Source: Agelaius tricolor
Taxonomy: Eukaryota; Chordata; Aves; Passeriformes; Icteridae
Reading direction: 5' to 3'
Assembly (NCBI GenBank): GCA_023055355.1
Contig: JALJCS010000029.1
Span: 8,743,001 to 8,807,000 of the forward strand
DNA: 64,000 nucleotides
Part shown: piece after piece, positions 46,827 to 56,899 of the stretch
Layout: every line of letters starts with the position of its first letter
How positions within the stretch are numbered: the first letter of the stretch is position 1
Position numbers and translations under genes: made by a program
The notes under the pieces: model-generated
Database searches by the model: none
The model's input: the letters and a program-made list of their open reading frames with translations, nothing else
What the model was told of the DNA's origin: nothing

Positions 46827-47602
46827 ATGCAGAAGGATAAAATCCAGGGCCAAGCACCCCATCCCAGGAAGGGGATTCCCCCCAGCAGGTCAGTCACTGT
46901 TTGTCTCTGTAGAGGATGCATAAATGTTGGCTGTTACAGCCATGTTCTTTGTCTCTCTTTTTAGGAAGTCAAGGCCGAGAGCAGCAGTCAAGGCCGAGTG
47001 GGCGAGGTGAGCCTTGAGTAGTGTACAGAAGCAGTTGTTATTGCTGAAGTCTCAGTTTCTGGTGCAGCTCTAAGCATCTCCACTTTTTTTTTTTTTTTGT
47101 TTTTTTAGGTGGTCCACGTGCAATCTATCCTGGCTGAGCATGCCCGTGCCAGGTGGGCGCAAGCTTAAGGTATTGGTGTGGCATACTTGTCAGGATAGGG
47201 AGATGTTGTGTTTTCACAGAATCTCAGCATGCTTTTCCGCTTTGTTTCATTCCAGGTGCTGTCGCTGCCCTAGGCATGCCAAGGAACAGAGGAGGGCAGG
47301 TGAGTCGGGGTTTAGTCAGGCTGACTCCTAGGTGAGCATTATGCAGCAGCATGCCAAGTGTGTATTTATTCTTATTACAGGTATCTTCTGGGCACCCTCT
47401 GGAGTCAAATCAAGATTTGAGGTGAGCTGGGGCAGTCGTGTGGAGTACTCCCGGGAATTACTGTTTTTGAGGGCAATAGTCACCTTTTCTGTTTTGTCTT
47501 AGGTACCCTGAGGAGGCTCGTAGCCAAAGCTTGGAAACGGCAGCACCAAGGCACACATGGAGCACGTCTCAATGTCCACGTCTGACCGAGGATGGATTTT
47601 GA
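46827..47602 (+). CDS. Micro-exon module copy 3: predicted spliced ORF of 110 aa, unknown family
   Basis: Six putative exons with AG/GT borders: 46827-46888, 46965-47006, 47109-47152, 47256-47299, 47381-47421, 47503-47602. Joined they give 333 nt, open from ATG 46827 to TGA 47600. The first exon begins MQKDKIQGQ, matching TQKDKIQGK of copy 1. Compared with copy 1, the first two exons use more distal donors, yet the combined change leaves the third exon in the same phase. The product is basic and Arg/Pro-rich; no domain was recognised. Function and expression are unknown. Confidence 0.38.
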
Positions 47603-48824
47603 CCGCTCTTCTTCCAAAAGCTAAGTGTCGGGGCCAGTGGCTGGGAGAAGGGGAAAAACCTTTACTATCACAGTAGGCAATCAGTTGTCAGCTTAGCAGA
47701 GAGGTCTGTAGGGGCCTGGGCTCTCTGGAAGTAAAGGGAGAGGGTTTCCCCTCAGCCTCACCAGAGCCTTTGCCGGGCAGGGCAGTTCCAACCCATCTCC
47801 ACATTCTCGGGAACTTTGCGTCGTCTGCCTTCCTCGACTCGCCGTCGTCACGGATCTTTCCCCCGAGGAGCTCGCCTTCAGGTCCGGAGCTATCGCCATG
47901 GTCACCCGGCAGTCCGCTTCCTTCTCTAGGCTTGTTGAGCCTCTCGAGCATCCTCTTAACTACTTTGGCACTAACTTCTTTTAACGAGTTACATTTCGTC
48001 ATCACGTGCCATCGTCATAGGGCTTCCTTTCCTTTGGCATCATCAGCCTCTGGCTCATCTTGCGCTAGGAATCTTGGGTCCCTAAGGGGAAAGTGCCAGG
48101 CAGTTGCCACTTGTCTCTGTGTTATGTTATGTGTCTGTGTTATGTAGTCTGTGTCCGTTGTCTTCCACGTCATAGACCTTTGTTACGTCTCGATGCTTTA
48201 TCGGCACTATTCTGTGCCACATAGGCCGTCTTCTACTCACATTCCTTTCCGGATATCCCTTATTCTGGTATTTTTACATTTTTACTCTTTGAGACAGGAA
48301 TGTCTCAAAGGGAGATGTTCTCATCCATCTTCCTTCTCACTACCGGCTTTGGTAGTGCCTTTTTTTCCATGCCATTCTCTTGGACTGCTAGAGGGAGTGT
48401 CTTACACCCTCCTCACGTGACTGCAGTAGTTCTATAGGTTCCATCTTCTCAAAAGGTATAGGACTCAAGAATTAATCTTCCAGCGAGTTATCTCAAGTCC
48501 TGGCTTATGTTGTATGTACCTATGTTGGCTTGTGTTGTATGTGCCTACACTGTGTGTACCCCTGCTGGCTTGTGTTGTATGTACCTACACTCTATGTACG
48601 CTTGCACTGTATGCATCGACTTATATTGTTGTGTGTACTTAGATTGTGCCGCTTATGATTGGAGCTGCCCTGCCCAGGCACATAGTCACAGTTAGGTAGA
48701 AGAGTTATAAAAACTTTACTGTTCATCTGTCTTTAATGGGGTTTTGGGTAGAAAATTTATCGGTCAGAGGGGGGACAAGTCCTAGCTGTCAGCCACTCGT
48801 TGACCGCTTCCTGTTGTCTCACAG

Positions 48825-48923
48825 GTCCCCGAGGCAACCGATTTTCCCCAGAATCTACCATTTGACGTCGAGGAGCGGCAGCCAGAAGATGCGTGGAAGC
48901 GCGTTCTTCAGTGTCTTGAGTAA
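48825..48923 (+). other. Possible isolated terminal exon
   Basis: After a good acceptor (cctgttgtctcacag), a phase-0 frame encodes 32 acidic residues (including DFPQNLPFDVEERQPEDAWK) to a TAA. It could be a last exon of a transcript from the micro-exon array, but no partner exon was identified. Confidence 0.25.
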
Positions 48924-49057
48924 GGGCCGCAGCGAGCGTGTAAGTGGGAAGAGTGTGTGTGAGAGCATGTGTCTGTGTCTGTCTGCGTCTGCTCGTCTCT
49001 GTGTGTGTCAGTGTATGCTGACTGGATTTAAACTTGTGTGTGTGATGCTTTTCAAGT

Positions 49058-49245
49058 TTTTCACTCTGTGCCCCGAGGGTACTGAGGGCACCTGGGCTGG
49101 CGGGGAGACACTCTCTGTGCCCCAAGGGTGCTGAGGGCACCTGGGCTGGGGGGAGACACTCTCTGTGCCCCGAGGGTACTGAGGGCACCTGGGCTGGCGG
49201 GGAGACACTCTCTGTGCCCCGAGGGTACTGAGGGCACCTGGGCTG
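49058..49245 (+). repeat. 49-bp minisatellite, about four copies
   Basis: 'ctctgtgccccgagggtact' begins at 49064, 49113, 49161 and 49210, so the unit is 48-49 bp. Confidence 0.9.
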
Positions 49246-49700
49246 GTCACCTTTGCAGCAGAAGAGACACCAGAGACATTGGTAGAAGATAAAAGGCTGA
49301 CTCTTAGCAGGGGTTAATCCAAGGTTTTATTAGGAGTCCCTGCATCTCAGGGGGCTGCCGAGAGCCCCGGGAGCTGTGCCAAGGTTACATTTAAAGGGAA
49401 GTGGAAACTAAAAGTAGATAACATCCTACCAACCATTAAGTGACCCTAAGGGATGGATGCTGGGGGATAGACATATAGGACAGTGTATGGGGCAAGGCCT
49501 GGGGGGCTGACTCCTAGCCTCTGACTAATCACTCGACACTTGGACCGAAACTTCTGCATGGAGGGGATGGGAGGCTGAGTGATTGACAGAGAGACAGGGT
49601 GGGGGTTTGGGGATGATCTCATCCCAGGAGAGGGATAACACAGGTAAAGGGAGGGGGGGGGTACAGTTCGGGATAAACCATTTGGGAAAAATATGGGGAT
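49245..49700 (-). mobile_element. LTR-like sequence (uncertain)
   Basis: On the minus strand a pyrimidine-rich upstream part leads to CTAATAAAACC (ttttatt at 49325-49331) and then a short R/U5-like tail. The layout resembles a retroviral LTR, but no clear TG...CA ends were fixed. Confidence 0.3.
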
Positions 49701-49740
49701 ACAAAACAAAATGACTTCAAAGTATTATAAAGTATAAAAA

Positions 49741-51665
49741 TGCACTACAGCAGGTTTGGGCAGCACCAAATAAAATAAAATGCTTTAAAAATAGAAAAAA
49801 AAATTAAAATAACAAAATTAATTTAAATTAAATGAAAAACAAAATAAAAACTGTAAAGTGCTGTAAAGTGCCGTAAAAGTACCATAAAAGGTAGTGCCGT
49901 AATGCAAGACCCTGAAACACCACCACAATCACCAGCTTGAGTTGGTCTGGACAAAACCAAATAAAATACAATAAAAAGCTTTAAAAATAGAAAAATTAAA
50001 ATTAAAAATTAAATATTAAAAAAAAAAAAAAGAAAAAGCTTTAAAAATAGAAAAAGTAAAAATAAAAGTTAAATACAAAATAAAATTAAAAAAATAAAAT
50101 TAATGAAAAATAAATGAAAAACAAAATAAAAACTGTAAAGTGCTGTAAAGTGCCGTAAAAGTACCATAAAAGGTAGTGCTGTAATGCAAGACCCTGAAAC
50201 ACCACCACAATCACCAGCTTGAGTTGGTCTGGACAGCACCAAATAAAAATAAATAAAAAGATTTAAAAATAGAAAAATTAAAAATAAAAATTAAAAAAGA
50301 AATAAAATTAAAAAAATAAAAGGTAAAAAAAATAGAAAAATTAAAACGAAAAATTAAAAAAAAAATTTGAAAAATAAAATAAAATGCTTTAAAAATAGAA
50401 AAATTAAAAATAAAAATTAAATAAAAAATAAAAAAAATAAAATAAAAAGTTTTAAAAATAAAAAATTAAAAATAAAAATTAAATAAAAAAAATTTAAAAA
50501 AGCTAAAAATTAGAAAAATTAAAACGAAAAATTACATAAAAAATAAAAATAAGAAAACAAAATAAAAAGCTTTAAAAATAGAAAAATTAAAAATAAAAAT
50601 TAATTTTAAAAAATGCTTTAAAAATAGAAAAATAAAAAATAAAACCAGAATAAAAATTAAAAAAATTTAAAAATGCGTTAAAAATAGAAAGATTAAAAAT
50701 AAAAATTAAATAAGAAATAAAATTAAAAAAATAAAAAGGTAAAAAAATAGAAAAATTAAAACGAAAAATTAAATAAAAAATTTTAAAAATAAAATGCTTT
50801 AAAAATAGAAAAATAAAAAAAAATAAAAACTGAATAAAAAAAAATAAATAGCTAAAAAAAAAACAATTTAAACGAATATTTAAATAAAAAAAGAAATTAA
50901 AAAAATAAAATAAAAAGCTGTAAAATAGAAAGATTAAAAATAAAAATTAATGCTAAAAATTAAATAAAAATAAAATTTAAAAAATACAAAATAAAAATAA
51001 AAAACAAAATAAAAAGCTTTAAAAATAGAAAAATTAAAAATAAAAATTAAATAAAAAATAAAATTAAAAATAAAAAAAAAAGCTTTAAGAATAGAACAGT
51101 TAAAAATAAAAATTAAATATAAAATAACAATAAGAAAAAAAATAAAAAGCTTTAAAAATAGAAAAATTAAAAAGAAATTTAAATTTAAAAAAAAGCTTTA
51201 AAAATAGAAAAATTAAAAATAAAAATTAAGTTAAAAAATTAAAAAATAATAAAAAAGCTTTAAAAATAAAAAAAATTAAAAATAGAATTTAAATTAAAAA
51301 AAGCTAAAAAAATAGAAAATATAAAACGAAAAATTAAATAAAAGATAAAATTACAAAATAAAATAAAATGCTTTAAAAGTAGAAAAATTAAATAAAAGAT
51401 AAAATTATAAAATAAAATAAAATGCTTTAAAACTAGAAAAATTAAAAATAAAAATTAAATTAAAAATAAAATAAAAAAATGCTTTAAAAATAGAAAAATT
51501 AAAAATAACAACTGAATAAAAAATAAAAAAAGCTAAAAAAATTAGAAAAATTTAAACTAAAAACTAAATAAAAAATAAAATAAAAAGCTTTAAAAATAGG
51601 AAAAATAAAAAATAAAAATTAAATTTAAAAAATTAAATAAAAAAAATAAAATTAATTAAAAATTA
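49741..51665 (+). repeat. A-rich left arm of giant inverted repeat
   Basis: Nearly 2 kb of A-rich sequence in loosely tandem units marked by 'gctttaaaaatagaaaaatt'. Two copies of a unique tag ('accaccacaatcaccagctt' ... 'gagttggtctggaca') lie at about 49921 and 50201. The T-rich mirror image is at 52650-53990. Confidence 0.85.
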
Positions 51666-51719
51666 ATGAAAATCAAAATGAAAGCCGTAAAATGCTGTAA
51701 AGTACCTTAAAATTTCTAT

Positions 51720-52580
51720 AAAGGGTAGTGCCGTAAAGCCGGACTGTCGCAAAACTGTCGTAAAGCGCGACTGTCGCAAAAGGTGCCGTAAAGCGCGACT
51801 GTCGCAAAAGGTGCCGTAAAGCGCGACTGTCGTAAAAGGTGCCGTAAAGCGCGACTGTCGCAAAACTGCCGTAAAGCGCGACTGTCGTAAAACTGCCGTA
51901 AAGCGCGACTGTCGTAAAAGGTGCCGTAAAGCGCGACTGTCGTAAAAGGTGCCGTAAAGCGCGACTGTCGCAAAACTGCCGTAAAGCGCGACTGTCGTAA
52001 AAGGTGCCGTAAAGCGCGACTGTCGTAAAACTGCCGTAAAGCGCGACTGTCGTAAAAGGTGCCGTAAAGCGCGACTGTCGTAAAAGGTGCCGTAAAGCGC
52101 GACTGTCGCAAAACTGCCGTAAAGCGCGACTGTCGTAAAAGGTGCCGTAAAGCGCGACTGTCGTAAAACTGCCGTAAAGCGCGACTGTCGTAAAAGGTGC
52201 CGTAAAGCGCGACTGTCGTAAAAGGTGCCGTAAAGCGCGACTGTCGCAAAACTGCCGTAAAGCGCGACTGTCGTAAAAGGTGCCGTAAAGCGCGACTGTC
52301 GTAAAACTGCCGTAAAGCGCGACTGTCGTAAAAGGTGCCGTAAAGCGCGACTGTCGTAAAAGGTGCCGTAAAGCGCGACTGTCGTAAAACTGCCGTAAAG
52401 CGCGACTGTCGCAAAAAGGTGCCGTAAAGCGCGACTGCCGTAAAAACTGCCGTAAAGCGCGACTGTCGCAAAAGGTGCCGTAAAGCGCGACTGTCGTAAA
52501 AGGTGCCGTAAAGCGCGACTGCCGTAAAAACTGCCGTAAAGCGCGACTGTCGCAAAAGGTGCCGTAAAGCGCGACATCCG
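51720..52580 (+). repeat. CpG-dense 27/28-bp minisatellite with 138-bp higher-order period
   Basis: About 31 monomers of two types, starting ggtgccgtaaagcgcgactg (28 bp) or ctgccgtaaagcgcgactg (27 bp), both ending tcg(t/c)aaaa. The variant tcgcaaaactgcc recurs at 51971, 52109 and 52247, exactly 138 bp apart, giving a five-monomer higher-order unit. Each monomer holds about four CpGs and the dyad CGAC-T-GTCG. Since 138 is divisible by three, long open frames appear on the minus strand, but they are repeat by-products. Confidence 0.92.
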
Positions 52581-53990
52581 CGCATTACGGCACCTTTTAC
52601 GACAGTCGCGCTCTACGGCACTACCTTTTATGGAACGTTAATGGTACTTTACAGCACTTTATGGATTTTATTTTGTTTTTCATTATTTTTAAATTAATTT
52701 TATTTTAAATTTTATTTTTATTGAATTTTTATTTTTAATTTTTCCATTTTTACATCTTTTTTATTTTTTAAATTTTATTTTATCTTTAATTTTTATTTTT
52801 AATTTTTCTATTTTTAAAGCTTTATATTTTATTTAATTTTATTTTTATCTTTAATTTTTAGTTTTAATTTTTCTATTTCTTTTATTTTGTAATTTTATTT
52901 TTTATTTAATTTTTATTTTTGATTTTTTATATTTTAAAGCTTTTTATTTTATTTTTTAATTTTATTTTTTTGTTTTAATTTTTTTATTTTTAAAGCATTC
53001 ATTTTTTTAAATTTTATATTTAATATTTTGTTTTAATTTTTTTTATTTTTAAAGCATTTCTTTTATTTTTAAATTTTATTTTTGTATTTAATTTTTATTT
53101 TTGATTTTTCTATTTTTAAAGCTCTGTTATTTTTTAATTTTATTTTTTATTTAATTTTTGTTTTAATTTTTCTCTTTTAAAGCATTCATTTTATTTTTTA
53201 ATTTTATTTTATTTAATTTTTATTTTTAATTTTTCTATTTTTAAAGCTTTTTATTTTTTAAATTTTATTTTTATCTTTAATTTTTAGTTTTAATTTTTCT
53301 ATTTTTAAAGCAATCATTTTTTAATTTTTTTTTTGTTTTAGTTTTGATCTTTTTATTTTTAAAGCATTTATTTTATTTTTTATTTTTTATTTTATTTTTT
53401 TATTTTTTTATTTTTTAAGCTTTTTAATTTTTTTTAATTTTATTTTTGTTTTAATTTTTTTATTTTTAAAGCATTTATTTTTTTTTAATTTTATTTTTGT
53501 ATTTAATTTGTAGTTTTGATTTACTTTTAAAGCATTTATTTTTAATGTTTTATTTAATTTTTATTTTTGATTTTTCTATTTTAAAGCTTTTTTTGTTATT
53601 TTTTAATTTTATTTTTTATTTAATTTTTGCTTTAATTTTTCTATTTTAAAGCATTTATTTTATTTTTTTAATTTTATTTTTATTTAATTTTTAGTTTTGA
53701 TTTTTCTCTTTTTAAAGCATTTCTTTTATTTTTTAAATTTTATTTATTTATTTTTTAGTTTTTTCTATTTTTAAAGCATTTATTTTTTAAATTTTTTAAA
53801 ATTTAATTTTTAGTTTTAATTTTTCTATTTTTAAAGTTTATTATTTTTTAAATTTTAATTTTTAAATTTTAATTTTTATTTTTTATTTTTCCATTTATAA
53901 AGCTTTTTTTAAAATTAATTTTTAATTTTTCTATTTATAAAGTTTTTTATTTTATTTTATTTGGTGCTGTCCAGACCAACTCAAGCTGGT
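52580..53990 (+). repeat. T-rich right arm of giant inverted repeat
   Basis: Reverse-complement counterpart of the left arm. It begins with inverted minisatellite sequence (52585-52632), then 'ggtactttacagcacttta', then T-rich units marked by 'ctatttttaaagc', and ends with the inverted unique tag 'ccagaccaactcaagctgg' at about 53973. Confidence 0.85.
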
Positions 53991-54029
53991 GATTGTGGTG
54001 GTGTTTGAGGGTCTTGCAGTTACCCCGAT

Positions 54030-54240
54030 TAATAGGTAAGAGATGATGTTTGGAGGCCACAGTGTTACAGGTAGGGGTTAAACAGTTTTTTAGGGTCTTT
54101 CAGGTGATTTTTCAGGGATTTTTAAGGATATTTTAGGGGGGTTTTTGCAGGAGTTTTTTAGGAATTCTCTGGAAATGTTTAGGATACCTTTAGGGCTTTT
54201 TCAGGGCTTTTAAAATAATTTTTAGGGTGTTTTAATGACT
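54030..54240 (+). repeat. Second copy of the start of module B (TTTAGGG-like)
   Basis: 'gatgatgtttggaggccaca' at 54043 and the following T-rich text repeat 39428-39640 closely, placing the inverted repeat inside or next to a duplicated module. Confidence 0.85.
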
Positions 54241-54990
54241 GTCTTACCGGGGCGCCCCAGCCACCCAAGGCACCCCGTGCCGGCGCTGCGGCGCTCCAGC
54301 CCAGCCTCCCATCAGCGCCGCCCGTGGTCGCTTCCCCTCTCCTGCCGCCACCGCTGCATGGCGGGCCGAGCCGTGCCTTCCCCACCGCACCCTCCCGCTT
54401 CAGAGCTGCTGGATGGCGTGGCTCCGCCGCCTCCTGCAACCACAGACGTCCCGGTGTTTCCCTCCATGGCCGCAGCTGCAGCCCCGTTCCCGTTCCCGCG
54501 GCTCCGCCGCCTCCCGCACCCCCCGGCCCGCCCGCCACCATGATGACTGCCCGCGCCGCGGCAGTGACGGAACCCACGCATGCGCAGTTGCTACAACCCC
54601 AGCACCAGTGATATCACTCCGCACCGACTCATCGAACCAGAGCGCTGCTTCCGGGATCAGCCGCACGCATGTGCAGTTCTAGCTCCACGGCCCCGCCGCC
54701 ACCCCCCGCTGCGTTTGCCACAGCTTTGATACAGCGCGGTCCCGGTTCCGAGCCGCTGCGTGCCGCTGTCCGGCCACAGCCGGCATCCCTGTGCCCTGTC
54801 ACACCACTTCTGCCGCCACTGCGTCTATACACGGCACCACAGCAGGCGAAAACTGCAGCGCCTTGCATGTATCCTTCCGCATCTCTCCTTCTGCCAGGCA
54901 CCGAGAGATCCCTCCGCAGCGCAGCGCGTAACCGTGCACAACCGATACTGATGTGCCTCCTCGTTTTCGCCTTCCACACTCCTAGCACCC
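54240..54990. promoter_or_regulatory. CpG-rich block with NRF1-like sites
   Basis: A sharp change to GC-rich, CpG-rich sequence. ACGCATGCGCAG at about 54577 resembles an NRF1 site, with a weaker ACGCATGTGCAG at about 54664. It may be an orphan CpG-island promoter, but no exon of a known gene was found beside it. Confidence 0.35.
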
Positions 54991-55329
54991 AGTGGGACTA
55001 CTTTGTGTCACGATTTGTCTGCACAGCCACATCCATGCACACAAACCGTGCGAGGAGGAGGAGGAGGAGGAGGTTGGAATATGACAGCTGCTTTAATAAA
55101 TATACGACAGACAGAGAATTATTTTGCCCCTGCAAATGCCAACCCTTTGATCCCAACACAAAAGAATTTCGAAAAAGAACCGTTCCCAAATAGCCCCAGA
55201 GTCCCCTCAGTGTTTGGGACAGATTTCTCGACCCAAAATTAGACAGTAAACCCTGAAAATTCGCCAGCATTAATGCCAAAATTAGAAAACTCACAAAAAT
55301 CTTTTGATAATTTTCAACTAACAGACTGG
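54990..55329. other. No gene recognised; short (GGA)n tract
   Basis: Holds a (GAG/GGA) trinucleotide run at about 55051-55073 and otherwise AT-rich sequence abutting the LTR-like element. Nothing else is recognised. Confidence 0.5.
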
Positions 55330-55942
55330 TGTGAAAAACGCCAATCACTTGCTTTTAAAATTTTTGAAAGTTTAATAGTAATAAAATGGTTGTAAAAATA
55401 GTAATACAATTAGAGTAATAATAATTTGGACAATTTGAATTAGGACAATGTGAGACAACCAAAACAAAGAGTTGCGGACGTCCGGGTACCTTTTTCTGGG
55501 CAGCATGAGCCCGAAAAAGGACCCCCGTTAACAAAGGATTAACCTTTAAAAGCAATAGCCTGTTGCATAGTCATACACTTCATACATGATGCATAAATTC
55601 CATTCAAATACAGGATTCTGTCTGGTCATCATCCACTTCTTCCTTCTAATCCTAACAGCGCCTTGGAGGCAGGAAGAAGTTTGTTTCTTCTGATAAGAGG
55701 GCAATAAATTCTTTTTCTCTGAAAGATTCAGGTGTCCTGTGGCCGCTATCTCGCTGCAAGTCCTTTCTTTAAAAAAAGTATCTTGCATAGCATCATTTCT
55801 ATATTAACAGTTTTTGTAACCTAAAACTATATTTAACACACTACTTAAGAGAATTAATACAGCATTACTTTCTAACACAACACATATAATATTATTTTTA
55901 TATTTCCAAAAAGCCAATCCTAAAATACACGCATTTTTCACA
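55330..55942 (-). mobile_element. Probable 3' LTR of the minus-strand provirus
   Basis: 613 bp whose two ends are near-inverted copies (tgtgaaaaac at 55330; gcatttttcaca ending 55942), giving TG...CA termini. It lies directly after a polypurine tract on the minus strand and downstream of env remnants, as a 3' LTR should. No matching 5' LTR was recognised in the window. Confidence 0.55.
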
Positions 55943-55955
55943 ATCCCCACTCTTA
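55943..55955 (-). other. Retroviral polypurine tract
   Basis: On the minus strand AAGAGTGGGGA immediately precedes the LTR start; this is the expected primer site for plus-strand DNA synthesis. Confidence 0.55.
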
Positions 55956-56241
55956 TTCTTTGTAAATCATTTGGCTTGAGCAATATTTCTTATCTACTTG
56001 CATCTTCTGGACTATGCGGGCAAAATAAAACAGGGGATTACACAAGGAAGAAATATAAAAATAGTTGCAACACATAAAATGAAAGATCTTAATTTCTTCT
56101 AATACATTACCCTACCAGCTAGGTTTTAACATTGTTTTCTAATTTTTGGACCGGTACCTGGGTTATTATATGCATATATATTTTTTTCTTCTTTGATTTC
56201 TTTTGCTTTTTCTAGAATGACTTTTCTGTGGTCATCAATTT

Positions 56242-56448
56242 TCAACAATTTGATATATTAAACTTTCTACAAACACCCCCTTCTTTGGCCAATAAATAGT
56301 GTAAAGCCAACCTATTCTGATACCCTACAGTTTTTGTTTGGCTAAGCTGACTTGATATTAACTCCAATGCCTGGGCGGCTCCATTTGCTATCATTTCCAT
56401 AACTGCTTGGAGTCTTGTAATACGACTCAATAGATAATTTGGGGTCAA
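56242..56448 (-). pseudogene. env: Endogenous retrovirus env remnant, transmembrane-subunit part
   Basis: The open stretch carries the gamma/type-D-like pattern of a heptad-rich segment followed by a conserved Asn-Arg-Leu-Ala and Glu-Gly-Gly-Val-Cys region (ectodomain of the TM subunit). It is short, lacks the fusion peptide and membrane anchor, and is a fragment. Confidence 0.65.
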
Positions 56449-56455
56449 TACAGAG

Positions 56456-56896
56456 TTAAGTTGCTGTGCTGGTTTTACCTTTTTGTTTATTATTTGTTTT
56501 TTTTACCAAATCTCGAACCATATCTTCAAGATTAATTGTAAAACAAATCCATCTCTCTCCTTTTGGACATTCAATTCCAAATCTATTACCACTTTTTCCT
56601 AAGTTTCTTGTAATCCAATAATTTACTCCATTTTGCCTACAGGTTCTTAATTTGGATGGGTTATAACAGTGGCTGTTGACATAGGTGTGTGTAATTAAAG
56701 AGGAACTTTGGTTTCTTTCCACGTGATGCTTTCTGCAGCATTTGTGACACGATCTTGCTGGTATCCCGAAAGGGAAAAGAGAACAAATGAGTGCCAGAAA
56801 CAGGAATAGCAGAGGTCCAGTATGCCTTATACTCCCTCCTCCCAGGCCTGTGAGGTTGCAACCCACAGCAGGTGTATTTGATCTTCTCGGTGGCAA
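56456..56896 (-). pseudogene. env: Endogenous retrovirus env remnant, surface-subunit N-terminal part
   Basis: About 146 codons with a hydrophobic leader-like segment near residues 27-45, then a Cys-rich region. It stands just upstream of the TM remnant on the same strand, in another frame. Most of the surface subunit is missing, so it cannot form a complete envelope. Confidence 0.5.
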
Positions 56897-56899
56897 AAT

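Larger units (their letters stand above)
43080..47610 (+). repeat. Tandem ~1.7-kb duplication array (about three units)
   Basis: Landmarks such as 'gtcacgggtgtc' recur at about 43228, 44955 and 46629, and 'caggatccattatggcgg' at about 44681 and 46355. Unit length is therefore about 1.67-1.73 kb. Each unit holds a 5' flank, the micro-exons and a 3' flank with AATAAA. A diverged fragment of the unit also lies at 42.8-43.1 kb and after 47.6 kb. Confidence 0.85.

Noticed and set aside
51720..52580. CRISPR-like appearance of regularly spaced repeats
   Set aside because: Units are head-to-tail with no unique spacers, and the genome is avian.
51663..52585. Minus-strand open frames of 304 and 289 codons with repeated ALYGSF/RQSRFTA-like peptides
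   Set aside because: They arise because the 138-bp higher-order repeat is a multiple of three and lacks stops; two overlapping frames are both open, composition follows the repeat, and no promoter or splice context supports translation.
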